Notes under the pieces: generated by a model
Told to the model about the DNA's origin: nothing
The model's input: only the letters and a program-made list of their open reading frames with translations
Database searches by the model: none
NCBI RefSeq assembly: GCF_014642855.1
Contig: NZ_BMJB01000001.1
Coordinates: 2,914,001-2,978,000 of the forward strand
Length of the DNA stretch: 64,000 nucleotides
Origin: Edaphobacter acidisoli
Lineage (GTDB): Bacteria; Acidobacteriota; Terriglobia; Terriglobales; Acidobacteriaceae
Reading direction: 5' to 3'
Position numbers and translations under genes: made by a program
Shown here: one piece after another, positions 1-9,117 of the stretch
How the letters are laid out: the number at the start of each line of letters is the position of its first letter
Numbering within the stretch: the stretch's first letter is position 1

Positions 1-699
1 GGTAAGCGAGCGGGCTACCTGCTTCGGCGTCGTGATGCCGAGATCGACGAGGAAGTTGCGCCGGACGGCGTGCGGGTAATACATATTGAGCACGTTGCGC
101 GAGAAGTCGGCGCAGTTGCGGTAGAGCAGGTTGAAGCCGGCAATGTTGCGCCGGTCATTCAGCAGCGCGACCAGGCGCTCGTCCTGCTCGCGCGTGGTCT
201 CGATCTGGAAGCCGTATATTTTGCGGTCGTAGGAGGCGCCGACGAGTTGTGTCCAGTCACCCGGCGGCGGCTCGCCAGCCGCTTCGGCTGCCGTGGTGTT
301 GGGCGCAATATTGAGCAGGTACTGGCGGCGGTAGTCGTCGCGGAGTTGCGCTTCGAGCGCGGGCGTTGCTTCGGAGGGGATGTCCTCTACGCGCTCGACC
401 GAGTAAAGATAGGGGACGATAGGAATGGCAATCCAGTCGTAGCCTCCTACGCGATGGTAGCGGCTGATGACGACACCGTCTTCGTCGGGCGCGCACATGC
501 GCAGCTCAGTCGGCGATTGTGCGCAGATGCGGTCGAGATAGATGGCGGCGTGCCCGGTGGGGTTCATGGCGCCAAACTGCCCGTAGGGCTGCTCCATCAG
601 CAGCGCGGCATCGGCCACTGCGTGAGTTCCTCCTGCTGCGATGCTCAATAGAGCAAAGACAATCAGGACAGCCCGCAGACTCTTGGTCGAAATGCACAT
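1..699 (-). CDS. Exported protein, permuted papain-like (DUF4105/NlpC-P60-like) candidate, C-terminus cut by window edge
   Basis: The frame is open from an ATG at 699 to base 1, giving 233 residues with no stop; the gene continues outside the window. An in-frame TAA lies three codons upstream of the ATG, so no longer start is possible. Residues 1-27 look like a signal peptide (basic start, then VLIVFALLSIAAGG). A conserved-looking GHAAIYLDR (His50) and a later YRNCADFSRNVLN (Cys196) put His before Cys. That order is the one known for circularly permuted papain-like/NlpC-P60-related families such as DUF4105 and YiiX. Assignment to such a cysteine hydrolase fold is inference; the protein may simply be an acidobacterial envelope protein of unknown function. 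The reading frame itself is convincing from its codon pattern and signal peptide. Confidence 0.7.
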   Translation of the reverse strand, partial: MCISTKSLRAVLIVFALLSIAAGGTHAVADAALLMEQPYGQFGAMNPTGHAAIYLDRICAQSPTELRMCAPDEDGVVISRYHRVGGYDWIAIPIVPYLYSVERVEDIPSEATPALEAQLRDDYRRQYLLNIAPNTTAAEAAGEPPPGDWTQLVGASYDRKIYGFQIETTREQDERLVALLNDRRNIAGFNLLYRNCADFSRNVLNMYYPHAVRRNFLVDLGITTPKQVARSLT

Positions 700-848
700 A
701 CCTGGTTAGAGCAGCGGGCGAGAGGAAATGTTGTGGTGCGAAAGCAATTTTCATACGGCGAAAATGGTTGCTTCGACGGGAAATTAAGAACAATCAGGTT
801 CCTGATTTTTGCCAAGTCGAATGTTTTGAAGCTTGTGAAAAATGAATA

Positions 849-880
849 GACCCATGCCGCGAGTTGTTGCGACATGGGTC
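849..880 (-). terminator. Probable Rho-independent terminator after the YCII-domain gene
   Basis: A perfect 8-bp inverted repeat (GACCCATG / CATGGGTC) with a 16-nt loop lies 18 bases after the stop of the minus-strand YCII gene. On that strand it is followed by TATTCATTTTTC. The stem is short and the loop large, so this is only probable. Confidence 0.5.
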
Positions 881-897
881 GACAGATGACATGTAGC

Positions 898-1314
898 CTA
901 TTGGTTGGCTAACTGCTCGCGCAGCTTCTTGTCTTTCTCCTTGAGTTCCGGGGTCAGCACTTCGCCGAAGTCGGCGGGATCGAAGATCTCGCGCAACTCG
1001 ATCTCTGTGCCTCCATCGAACGGAGCGCGTTTGAGCCACTCGACTGCCTCTTCCATCGATTTCACCTTCCAGAGCCAGAAACCCGCAATCAGCTCCTTCG
1101 CCTCGGCAAAGGGTCCGTCGGTCACTGTCCGCTTGCCGCCGGAAAACTTGACACGCTTTCCGTGTGAGCTGGCTTTCAGGCCTTCACCAGCCTGCATGAT
1201 GCCGGCCTTCACCAGCTCTTCGTTGTACTTCGTCATTGCAGCGAGGATCTCAGTGTTGGGAAGCACGCCTGCTTCAGAGCTCTTGTCCGCTTTTACGATT
1301 ACCATTACGCGCAT
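898..1314 (-). CDS. YCII-related / DGPF domain protein
   Basis: A 138-residue cytosolic protein of the YCII superfamily (dimeric alpha-beta barrel). The signature TVTDGPFAEAKELIAGFW around residues 63-80 matches the DGPFAETKE motif. The N-terminus MRVMVIVKADKSSEAG is typical of the family. No enzymatic role is established for this subgroup. Relatives often sit beside ECF sigma factor genes and are sometimes fused to them, but no sigma factor is adjacent here. The start is supported by AGGAG about 7 bases upstream of the ATG. It is a single-gene unit, divergent from accD, with a hairpin after its stop. Confidence 0.9.
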   Translation of the reverse strand: MRVMVIVKADKSSEAGVLPNTEILAAMTKYNEELVKAGIMQAGEGLKASSHGKRVKFSGGKRTVTDGPFAEAKELIAGFWLWKVKSMEEAVEWLKRAPFDGGTEIELREIFDPADFGEVLTPELKEKDKKLREQLANQ

Positions 1315-1545
1315 TGCACATCTCCTGTTGATTCAGTAGTAGGGCAGGGTTTGCCGGAGGCTTGCCGCGGCTAAAATTCCTGCTTCTGCCTATACGTCGA
1401 ACGAGTTTTCTGTCATTCGACATTTTTGATGCATCTTTTTTCGCGGCATCACCTGACCGAAAGGTAAATCTTAGAGAGACGGTTTGCTTAGTCCTCTCAG
1501 TACGCCTTTGCCCGCTCTAACCGGTACAATAGGCAGGGCATACTC

Positions 1546-2391
1546 ATGAGCTGGTTTAAGCGCGAAGACAACGAGATCGTCAACGATGACCGCAAGACCG
1601 TCCGTACAGAGGGACTGTGGGTGCGCTGCGAAGGTTGCGGCCAGGTCATTTTTAAGGCAGACCTTGAAGCCAACCTGCGGGTATGTCCCAAGTGCGGCCA
1701 TCACTTCCGCATCGACGCGCGCTCGCGTATTGAAAGCCTGCTGGAACCGGGCTACGAGCTGGTTGATCTGAACCTGGTCTCGACTGATCCGCTCCAGTTT
1801 ACCGATCTGAAGCCTTACAAAAAGCGGCTGGCCGAGGCACGGAAGAAGACCGGGCTGAACGACGCCATCATCAATGCAGTTGGCAGGATCGGTCCGCACG
1901 ATGTGGTGCTGAGCGTGATGGAGTACAGCTTCATCGGCGGCAGCATGGGCGCGGTGGTCGGCGAGACGATCGCGCGCGCGGTGGACCGCTCGCTTGAGTC
2001 GCGGCGTCCGCTGATTATCATCTCGGCCTCGGGCGGCGCGCGCATGATGGAGGGCATCGCCAGCCTGATGCAGCTTGCAAAGGTCTCGGCTGGCATCGCG
2101 AAGCTTGAGGCGGAAAAGATTCCCTACATCTCGGTCATGACTGATCCGACCACGGGCGGCGTTACCGCCAGCTTTGCCATGCTGGGCGACCTGAACATCG
2201 CCGAACCGGGTGCGCTGATTGGCTTTGCCGGGCCGCGGGTGATTGAGCAGACCATTCGCCAGAAGCTGCCTGCGGGCTTCCAGCGCTCGGAGTTTCTGCT
2301 GGAGCACGGGTTCCTCGACGCGATCGTCTCGCGCAAGGACATGAAGCAGTACATCTGGGAAGCAATCAGCTGGATGACTTCTACCGGCTGA
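1546..2391 (+). CDS. accD: Acetyl-CoA carboxylase carboxyltransferase subunit beta
   Basis: Beta half of the carboxyltransferase that moves the carboxyl group from carboxybiotin to acetyl-CoA, giving malonyl-CoA, the first committed step of fatty acid synthesis. It works in the cytosol as an alpha2beta2 complex with AccA. The 281 residues are close to the family length. The N-terminal zinc ribbon is visible as Cys28-x2-Cys31 and Cys47-x2-Cys50. A crotonase-fold carboxyltransferase domain follows, with conserved ASGGARMMEGIASLMQ and DPTTGGVTASFAMLGD blocks. accA is not in the window. The next gene downstream is a methyltransferase 94 bases away, so co-transcription is possible but not shown. 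Confidence 0.97.
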   Translation: MSWFKREDNEIVNDDRKTVRTEGLWVRCEGCGQVIFKADLEANLRVCPKCGHHFRIDARSRIESLLEPGYELVDLNLVSTDPLQFTDLKPYKKRLAEARKKTGLNDAIINAVGRIGPHDVVLSVMEYSFIGGSMGAVVGETIARAVDRSLESRRPLIIISASGGARMMEGIASLMQLAKVSAGIAKLEAEKIPYISVMTDPTTGGVTASFAMLGDLNIAEPGALIGFAGPRVIEQTIRQKLPAGFQRSEFLLEHGFLDAIVSRKDMKQYIWEAISWMTSTG

Positions 2392-2485
2392 ACAGCATCT
2401 TGCTGGCTGCATGATTCAAACAGTTGAAATTTCAAGGTAGTAAGCGCCTTTGGCCCTGGCGCTACCCTGGTCTTGTATCTTACCG

Positions 2486-3331
2486 ATGCAACACGCCACG
2501 CCATCCCGCACTGCACTTCGCGTCGCCATGCGCCGCGCCGCGCATCAGCTCTACGACGCGCAGCCGCTCGTTTTTGAAGATCCCATTGCCGTGCCCATTC
2601 TCGGCGATACTTACGCCGAAGAAGTTCGTCGCACGCCGCAGCGTCCGGATCGCCCCTGGTCGGTGGGACTGCGTGCGTTCATGGTGGCGCGCAGCCGCTA
2701 TGCGGAGGACAATCTTGCCCGCGCGGTTGCCGATGGTGTTGAGCAATATGTTCTGCTGGGAGCCGGACTCGACACGTTTGCGCACCGCAACCACTTTCCT
2801 GCGCTGCATGTCTTTGAAGTGGACCACCCCGCGACGCAGGAGTGGAAGCGCGAGCTGCTTGCGGCAAGCAGCCTGCCCGAGCCGGATCGCCACACGTATG
2901 TGCCGGTGAACTTCGAGAGCCAGACGCTTGCCGAGCAGCTCGCTGGCGCAGGCTTTAATGTTGCCCGGCCCGCATTCTTCTCCTGGCTGGGCGTCGTGCC
3001 GTATCTCACGCTTGAAGCTTTTCGCTCGACGATTGGCTTTGTGTCTTCCCTGCCTGTTGGTACAGGCCTCGCGCTGGACTACTCCCTGCCGCGTCACGCG
3101 CTGTCTCCGCTCGAGCGGCTGGGCTTCGACTCGCTGGCCTCGCGCGTGCAGTTGGCCGGCGAGCCGTTTCAGCTCTTCTTCACGCCAGAGGAGATCGCGC
3201 ACGAGTTGCGCGGGTTCTCGAGCATCGAAGACCTGGGCTCCGCTGAGTTGAATGCCCGCTTCTTTACCGGACGACCCGATGCGTTGAGACTGATGGGCAC
3301 GGCTGGGCGGATGCTTTCAGCGTGGAGATGA
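2486..3331 (+). CDS. Class I SAM-dependent methyltransferase, LCM/PPM1 (TIGR00027-like) family
   Basis: A 281-residue methyltransferase of the leucine carboxyl methyltransferase-like family. Visible blocks are RTALRVAMRRAAHQLYDAQP at the N-terminus, LGAGLDTFAHR (SAM-binding glycine motif), FEVDHPATQEWK (acidic residue ending strand 2) and FFSWLGVVPYLT. In bacteria this family is poorly characterised; some members O-methylate small carboxylic acids or natural products. The ATG at 2486 is preferred because the residues encoded upstream of it do not look like this family. There is no adjacent biosynthetic cluster, so the substrate is unknown. Confidence 0.88.
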   Translation: MQHATPSRTALRVAMRRAAHQLYDAQPLVFEDPIAVPILGDTYAEEVRRTPQRPDRPWSVGLRAFMVARSRYAEDNLARAVADGVEQYVLLGAGLDTFAHRNHFPALHVFEVDHPATQEWKRELLAASSLPEPDRHTYVPVNFESQTLAEQLAGAGFNVARPAFFSWLGVVPYLTLEAFRSTIGFVSSLPVGTGLALDYSLPRHALSPLERLGFDSLASRVQLAGEPFQLFFTPEEIAHELRGFSSIEDLGSAELNARFFTGRPDALRLMGTAGRMLSAWR

Positions 3332-3353
3332 GCGTTGGCCAGGCCGGAAGAAT

Positions 3354-3842
3354 CTATCCCGTAACGACGCGCAAGGCGAAGATCGCGCAGAGCACAGCCA
3401 CCGCGTCTTCCACCAGGGCGACATTGCAGTCGGCATAACGCAGCCGCACCACGAGCTCTTTACGGATCAGGTATCCGCCGTAGGTGCCGACCAAGACGCT
3501 GAGTACGCCGAGGATGATTCCTTCTAGCTCCGGACCGTTCAGCCCGTCGGCAACGACCGCGCCGACAAACGCGCCCAGAACTACCTTGAACAGCACCGAC
3601 GGCAGGATGATGCGGTCGAGCATCCAGGGCTGCTTGTCGGCAATCAGCTCGCAGATAGCGATTACTGTGAAGAAGATAGCCACCGGCAGCTTCGCCATCC
3701 AGAGGTCCCACCCGTATTGGACCTGGAGCGCACCGGAGTAAGCGAACCACGAGAGGACGGCCAATGGCGTGAACGTGCGCAGGCCGGTCACGGTGCCCAG
3801 CAGGGGCAGCGCAATCAGCCACGAGATGACCTCCATTGCCAT
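3354..3842 (-). CDS. DUF4126 family membrane protein
   Basis: A 162-residue polytopic inner-membrane protein. It starts with LIALPLLGTVTGLRTFTPLAVLSWFAYSG, typical of DUF4126, and has about four hydrophobic segments, including LPVAIFFTVIAICELIAD, a glycine-rich VVLGAFVGAVVADGL, and VEDAVAVLCAIFALRVV at the C-terminus. The function is unknown; small transporter-like or permease-like roles are speculation. A second in-frame ATG lies two codons downstream (3836); no ribosome site decides between them. The gene lies beyond the glyA terminator on the same strand and is convergent with the methyltransferase at 2486. Confidence 0.85.
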   Translation of the reverse strand: MAMEVISWLIALPLLGTVTGLRTFTPLAVLSWFAYSGALQVQYGWDLWMAKLPVAIFFTVIAICELIADKQPWMLDRIILPSVLFKVVLGAFVGAVVADGLNGPELEGIILGVLSVLVGTYGGYLIRKELVVRLRYADCNVALVEDAVAVLCAIFALRVVTG

Positions 3843-3865
3843 AGCGCACTTCGCAGGTGGAACAA

Positions 3866-3893
3866 AGAGCGTCCCTGACTACAGAGACGCTCT
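3866..3893 (-). terminator. Strong Rho-independent terminator of glyA
   Basis: On the minus strand, directly after the glyA stop, AGAGCGTC pairs with GACGCTCT. The pairing extends inward (TCTG with CAGG, one wobble) to a 12-bp stem with a TAGT loop, followed by TTTGTT. Confidence 0.85.
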
Positions 3894-3896
3894 AAA

Positions 3897-5159
3897 CTAC
3901 TTGCGCAGCCAACTATACAACGGAAATTTTTCAGCCAGCGCCAAAACTTCAGCGCGAATCTGCTTAATTTTGCCCGGATCGTTGCGATGTTCGAGCGCCT
4001 GGGCGATCCAGGCGGCGATGACGCGCATCTCGGCCTCTTTCATGCCGCGCGTGGTCAGGGCCGGAGTGCCGATGCGGATGCCGCTCGGCTTCATGGGCGG
4101 GTTGGTGTCGTAGGGGATGGCGTTCTTGTTGACGGTGATGCCAGCCTCGCCCAGAGCGGACTCGGCTTCGGAGCCGAGGATGCCCTTCTGGAAGACATCG
4201 ACCAGCATCAGGTGGGTATCGGTGCCGCCGGAGATGATGCGGTAGCCGTGGCCCGCCAGCTCGTCTGCCAGCACCTTCGCGTTGGCGACGATCTGCTTCG
4301 CGTAGGTGGCGAATTCAGGCTGCAGGGCCTCTTTGAAGGCGACGGCCTTGGCCGCGACGATGTGGACAAGCGGGCCACCCTGCTGTCCGGGGAAGACGCT
4401 GCGGTCGATGCCGGCGGCGAACTCCTGCTTGGAGAGGATCATGCCGGCGCGCGGGCCGCGCAGGGTCTTGTGCGTGGTGGTGGTGACGACGTGCGCGTGC
4501 GGTACGGGCGACGGATGCACGCCACCGGCGACCAGTCCGGCGAAGTGGGCCATGTCGATCATCAGGTACGCGCCCACCTTGTCGGCGATCTCGCGCATCC
4601 GGGCGAAGTCGAACTGGCGCGGGTAGGCGCTGCCTCCGCCGACGATGACCTTGGGCTTCTCGCGCAGGGCGATGCTTTCGAGCTCGTCGTAATCGACGAC
4701 CTCGGTGTCCTTGCGCACCTGGTAGCCGACGATGCGGTAGAGCTTGCCGGAGAAGTTGAGCTTGTGTCCGTGCGTCAGGTGGCCGCCGTGTGCGAGATCG
4801 AGGCCGAGGATGCAGTCGCCGGGCTGGAGCAGCGTCATGTACGCGGCGGCGTTGGCCTGCGAGCCGGAGTGCGGCTGCACGTTGACGTGCTCGGAGCCGA
4901 AGAGCTGTTTGGAGCGGTCGCGCGCAATGTTTTCAACCACGTCGGCGTGCTCGCAGCCGCCGTAGTAGCGCTTGCCGGGATAGCCTTCGGCGTACTTGTT
5001 AGTGAAGACGGTACCTGCGGCTTCAAGAACGGCGCGGCTGACGAAGTTCTCGCTGGCAATCATCTCGAGGCCCTCGTGCTGACGGTTCACTTCGAGGGCA
5101 ATCTGCGCGGCAACATCCGGGTCCGCGGCGGACAGAGAGGCGTTCAGATCAATGGGCAT
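3897..5159 (-). CDS. glyA: Serine hydroxymethyltransferase
   Basis: PLP enzyme converting serine and tetrahydrofolate to glycine and 5,10-methylene-tetrahydrofolate, the main source of one-carbon units. The 420 residues match the bacterial length. Visible family blocks are [35 protein letters not shown], the dinucleotide-like [13 protein letters not shown] and the PLP lysine Lys231 in [15 protein letters not shown]. The C-terminal block [16 protein letters not shown] is also intact. The ATG at 5159 begins [10 protein letters not shown]. The gene is monocistronic, with a strong hairpin immediately after its stop. There is no sign of a glycine or other riboswitch in the short upstream gap. Confidence 0.98.
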   Translation of the reverse strand: MPIDLNASLSAADPDVAAQIALEVNRQHEGLEMIASENFVSRAVLEAAGTVFTNKYAEGYPGKRYYGGCEHADVVENIARDRSKQLFGSEHVNVQPHSGSQANAAAYMTLLQPGDCILGLDLAHGGHLTHGHKLNFSGKLYRIVGYQVRKDTEVVDYDELESIALREKPKVIVGGGSAYPRQFDFARMREIADKVGAYLMIDMAHFAGLVAGGVHPSPVPHAHVVTTTTHKTLRGPRAGMILSKQEFAAGIDRSVFPGQQGGPLVHIVAAKAVAFKEALQPEFATYAKQIVANAKVLADELAGHGYRIISGGTDTHLMLVDVFQKGILGSEAESALGEAGITVNKNAIPYDTNPPMKPSGIRIGTPALTTRGMKEAEMRVIAAWIAQALEHRNDPGKIKQIRAEVLALAEKFPLYSWLRK

Positions 5160-5199
5160 AGCTCCATTCTATATGTCAGTTGGGACCGCTATAAAAACC

Positions 5200-5311
5200 G
5201 ACCACGGATTACGCGGATGGCCGCGAATTTTAAAAATGTCTACCCGTAGTTTCGGCAGAATCGTGCGAACGGCAAAAAAATCCGTTCTGATCCCGTAATC
5301 CGCCGTTGGTC
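5200..5311. repeat. Imperfect inverted repeat, CCGAT/GGATTACG family, copy 1
   Basis: The arm at 5200-5218 (gaccacggattacgcggat) and the arm at 5290-5311 are near reverse complements, separated by about 70 bases that include a smaller GAACGG/CCGTTC hairpin (minus strand). Read on the minus strand, the outer arms follow the TonB receptor stop and end in TTTTT, so the structure may also act as its terminator. Related arms occur at 13460-13657 and 32099-32207. Confidence 0.7.
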
Positions 5312-5317
5312 TTTGCA

Positions 5318-8300
5318 CTAGAAGGAGAGGCGCGCGCCGAATTGGAACTGGCGCGGATCGTACGACGCTGTTGGCGTGCCCGCTGCGGTGTAGAGCAGGT
5401 TGACGTCGAGGACGTTGTTCTTGTTGATGAGGTTGAATACATCCATCGTCGTCTGGAGGATCATTTCATGCGAGAAGTGAAAGTCCTTCCCGAGGCGCAT
5501 GTCGGTGAAGGCGACGAAAGGTCTGATGCCAGCGTTGCGGCCGAGCGAACCTGCGTAGAAGCTGCTCGCTGGTCCAGCGCTGAGGGGGGCGTCGATATAG
5601 CAGGGCAGATTCAGTGCGCCGGTGGGCGAGTACTTCGACACGACAGGCGTGGTGCCGCAGCCGGTTGCGCCGCTGCCGGGTGCGACGGCGTTCGGTCGGT
5701 CGGTCAGGGGGTCGAAGTCGAAGTTGGTGTCGGTGCCGGTGAGGATGTTGAACGGTCGGCCAGACGAGACCTCGAAGATGGGTGCGAAGGTGATGTTGGA
5801 AAAGACGGCGCGCCTGAAGTCGCTGCCGCCAACCTGTCCCGAGTTGTAGACGCCGGAGAGCACGAAGCGATGGCGCTGGTCGAAGGAGGAGACGCTGCGC
5901 TCGGCGTTGGGCGCGAAGTTCGACTGCGGCGCGTCGGAGTTCGAGACCAGGTCGGTCGAGTCGTCGATGGCGTGCGACCAGGTGTAGCTCACGAGAAATT
6001 CATAGTTGGCCGACAGGCGTTTGCGCAGATTCACGCTGAGGCCGTTGTAGCTGGAGGTGCCGGTGGTGAAGTTGGGCGTCATGTCGCCGAAGGGAACGGG
6101 TACGCCGACGCCAAGGCCCTCGGTCGCGGCGATCTCGCTGGCGAGTGCGACGCACTGCCCTGCTCCCTGGCTGACGAGGAACGGCGCGAGCGATTCATTC
6201 AACCCTGAGCGGCGGAAGAAGTTCAAGAGCGGTGGCGCGACGTACGGCCCAGCCGGACCAACACCGCAGGGGATGGTGCCGCTCGCTGTGGCCACGGTGA
6301 GCGGGTTCGATGTGGCACTGGCGACGGCGGTGACGGGCGTTCCGGGAAAGACGCCCGCTGTGCCCGCGTTCACAGCGGCGACAGCATTGCGCCAGTTGGC
6401 CACGAGTAGTTGTGGGTTCACCGGATTGACGTTGATGGGGCGGTTGAGGTGACGGCCACCGGTGGAGTTGAAGGCTATGTTGATGGAGAGGTTGTGGCCG
6501 AGGTCCTGCTCGATGCCGAAGGAGATCTGCTGCGCGTAGGGCGTTGTGTAGTGCAGGTCGGCAGGCAGACCCGACGGCAGAATTGCCAGCGGAAAGCCCG
6601 AGGCAAGGAAGTTCTGGTTCACGAAGACCGATGCGGAGTTGTTCTGGTCGAAGCGTTGTTGGTTTGCCTCGTAGTTGAGCCCTGCCAGAGGCAGGCAGTT
6701 CGCGTCGCCGAGCGTGCCCTGAAAGGTGTTGGTTGCATTCAGGTTCAGCGGACTGATGGAGCTTGCCGCCGTGCAGGGTGAGCCTCCGGCAAGAATGACC
6801 AGCGGCACGGTGGCCGAGTTGAAGACGTTCGATTGCGCATCGAGATTGCCTGGCGCGCGGTCGTAGAAGATGCCGTAGTTTGCCCGCAGCACGGTTTTGG
6901 CATTGCCGAACACGTCGTAGGCGAGGCCGATGCGCGGGGCCCAGTTGCTGTCCTGCAAGCGGATGCCTTCGCGGATGCCGAACGCGCGCTCCGCCGCGTA
7001 GGTGTCAGCGTTCAGCGCGCCCTGCGTTGGGTAAGCTTCGATGTCGTAGCGCACGCCTGCGTTGAGTGTGAGGCGGTTGGTCATGCGCCAACTGTCTTCG
7101 AGAAACGCGCCCAGCACTTTGAGGTCGTACTTGTACTTCGTCAGGCCGACGCCCTGCACGAACGATTGCGGGATGCCAAGTCCGTAGGCTTGAATCGGCG
7201 AAAAACCAGGCAGGCCCACGAGCTGCGCCGAGACGTCGGTCGAGTTCAATGCGGCGAAGGTGTAGTCGCCGCCGCCGTAGAGCTGGCCCTGCTTGAGGTT
7301 GATGGGGATGTAGCGCAGGTCGATGCCGGTCTTGAAGGTATGGCGTCCGCGCGTATAGGTGAAGTTGTCCTGCAACTGGCTCTGGTCTTCGATTCGGTCG
7401 ACGACGGAGAACGGCGTCTTGCCGAAGTAGGCGAAGCCGGGGATGTTGACGGCTACACCGCTGCCTCCGGCTGATGTTGTTGGCGAAAAGTTGACCGGGT
7501 GGCGTGCGAACTGTACGCGCAGCTCGTTGACCTTGTTGCTGCCGATCAAAAGCGTGTGCTGACCCGTGATGGTGACGTCGTGATAAGTCTGCGTGGCTGT
7601 GCGGGAGAAGGAGTTCTCGCCGAGATTCTGGTTGGCCGCGCTCTCTTCGATGCCGCTGACGAAGCTGGGGCTGACGCTGGCACGCACGAAGAGCTGCTGG
7701 TTCGCGGTGAGCTTGTGGTCGAGGCGCAGCGAGTAGATCTCGGTCTTCTCGGTGACGGGGAAGTTGCCGATCAGGCTGTTGAGCGGCACGAACGACGCGG
7801 GCGTGGGCGCGCCCGAGGTCACGAAGCGATTCGCGCCGATTGTGGGTTGCAGGAAGAGAGGGTTCTGGCCGGTGGTTGCGAGCGACGAGCTGGAGCCGAC
7901 CAGCGCGATGTATTGCTGGATGCCGGGTGTTGCGGCGGGTACGGCGCTAAGGAACCCTGCCTGCTGCGGAGTGCCTTCGATGCTGAGCGTGCCTGTGGGC
8001 GCGCCGTAGAACCTGCTGACGTCGATGCCGGTGAGGCCGAAGTTGGCTGCGCCGATGTCGGAGAAGCCTGTCTCCTGGCGGCGCGTGATCTCGGTCGAGA
8101 AGAAGTAGAAGGTTTTGTCAGGAACGATTGCGCCGCCGACGGTGAACCCTGCCTCGACGCGCGTGTACGCGGGCTGGTGGACGGTCGAAAACGGGTTCGT
8201 TGCCTGAATGTAGCGGTTGCGCAGAAAACCAAAGGCGCTGGCGTGGGTTTTATTTGTGCCTGATTTGGTTACGATATTGACGACACCACCCGAGGCGCGT

Positions 8301-9007
8301 CCGTACTCGGCGTCGAAGCCGTTGGTGATGATCTGGAACTCTTCGACCGCGTCCTGCGAGACGGTGGAGCGGGTACCGCCGGAGATGTAGTCGCCTGCAT
8401 CGGCGCCATCGACGTTGATCGAGTTTGAGCGCGCGCGTGCGCCGCCGAAGTTCAGCCCTGAGGTGGGGATGGCGCCGATGGAAGGCGCGGCGTCGCGAGC
8501 GATCTGCGAGTTGGTCAAGGTGAAGTTGATATAGTTGCGGCCGTTGATGGGCAGGTTGTTGATGCGCTCCTGATCGACGGTGGTGGACTGCGAGCTGCGC
8601 TGTGTCTCGACGATGTCCGTGCCGGTGCTGACGGTGACGGCCTGTACGGCGCCTGCTGTGAGTGGAAGCGCCAGCGTGGCCTGCTCGCCGACCGTGAGGA
8701 CGATGTTGGTCTCAGTCAGCGTGGCGAAGCCGGGTGCGGTTGCCGTGACGGTGTATCGGCCCGGGGGCAGCAGTAGAAGCTGATAGTTGCCTTCGGCGTC
8801 GCTGACGGTCTCACGCGAGAAGCCCTTCGAGGCATCTGTAATGGTGATGGCGGCGTTAGGCACGACCGCGCCGGTCTGGTCCTGGACCGTGCCGTGAAGC
8901 TGTGCGGTGGCGATGTTTTGCGCGGGCAGGCAGGTTGGGGAAAAGGCTAAGGCCAGCACAAGCGCAAAGCCGGCACAGGAAGGAGGGCGCCTGGTACGCA
9001 GCAGCAT
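5318..9007 (-). CDS. Oar-type TonB-dependent outer membrane receptor with carboxypeptidase-regulatory-like N-domain (copy 1)
   Basis: A 1229-residue outer-membrane protein. Residues 1-29 form a signal peptide ending LPAQ. Residues 31-115 form a carboxypeptidase-regulatory-like beta-sandwich (TVQDQTGAVVPNAAITITD, then GNYQLLLLPPGRYTVTATAPGF). A plug region follows with INNLPINGRNYINF and EYGRASGGVVNIVTKSGTNK. The rest is a large 22-strand-type barrel ending GARLSF with a terminal Phe, the usual barrel-assembly signal. In Acidobacteriota these Oar/CarboxypepD_reg receptors are numerous and thought to import polymers or large ligands with TonB energy; the ligand here cannot be inferred. No SusD partner is adjacent. 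GGGAG lies just upstream of the ATG. Confidence 0.93.
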   Translation of the reverse strand: MLLRTRRPPSCAGFALVLALAFSPTCLPAQNIATAQLHGTVQDQTGAVVPNAAITITDASKGFSRETVSDAEGNYQLLLLPPGRYTVTATAPGFATLTETNIVLTVGEQATLALPLTAGAVQAVTVSTGTDIVETQRSSQSTTVDQERINNLPINGRNYINFTLTNSQIARDAAPSIGAIPTSGLNFGGARARSNSINVDGADAGDYISGGTRSTVSQDAVEEFQIITNGFDAEYGRASGGVVNIVTKSGTNKTHASAFGFLRNRYIQATNPFSTVHQPAYTRVEAGFTVGGAIVPDKTFYFFSTEITRRQETGFSDIGAANFGLTGIDVSRFYGAPTGTLSIEGTPQQAGFLSAVPAATPGIQQYIALVGSSSSLATTGQNPLFLQPTIGANRFVTSGAPTPASFVPLNSLIGNFPVTEKTEIYSLRLDHKLTANQQLFVRASVSPSFVSGIEESAANQNLGENSFSRTATQTYHDVTITGQHTLLIGSNKVNELRVQFARHPVNFSPTTSAGGSGVAVNIPGFAYFGKTPFSVVDRIEDQSQLQDNFTYTRGRHTFKTGIDLRYIPINLKQGQLYGGGDYTFAALNSTDVSAQLVGLPGFSPIQAYGLGIPQSFVQGVGLTKYKYDLKVLGAFLEDSWRMTNRLTLNAGVRYDIEAYPTQGALNADTYAAERAFGIREGIRLQDSNWAPRIGLAYDVFGNAKTVLRANYGIFYDRAPGNLDAQSNVFNSATVPLVILAGGSPCTAASSISPLNLNATNTFQGTLGDANCLPLAGLNYEANQQRFDQNNSASVFVNQNFLASGFPLAILPSGLPADLHYTTPYAQQISFGIEQDLGHNLSINIAFNSTGGRHLNRPINVNPVNPQLLVANWRNAVAAVNAGTAGVFPGTPVTAVASATSNPLTVATASGTIPCGVGPAGPYVAPPLLNFFRRSGLNESLAPFLVSQGAGQCVALASEIAATEGLGVGVPVPFGDMTPNFTTGTSSYNGLSVNLRKRLSANYEFLVSYTWSHAIDDSTDLVSNSDAPQSNFAPNAERSVSSFDQRHRFVLSGVYNSGQVGGSDFRRAVFSNITFAPIFEVSSGRPFNILTGTDTNFDFDPLTDRPNAVAPGSGATGCGTTPVVSKYSPTGALNLPCYIDAPLSAGPASSFYAGSLGRNAGIRPFVAFTDMRLGKDFHFSHEMILQTTMDVFNLINKNNVLDVNLLYTAAGTPTASYDPRQFQFGARLSF

Positions 9008-9117
9008 AGGGAGCTCCCTTGGACCCTCCGGCGCGCGGTGGATGAAGGCGGGGAGGGCAATTGTTCCACCGCGATGTTCTACATGAATAGAGATTCAGTG
9101 CGCAAGAGAAAAGCCCG

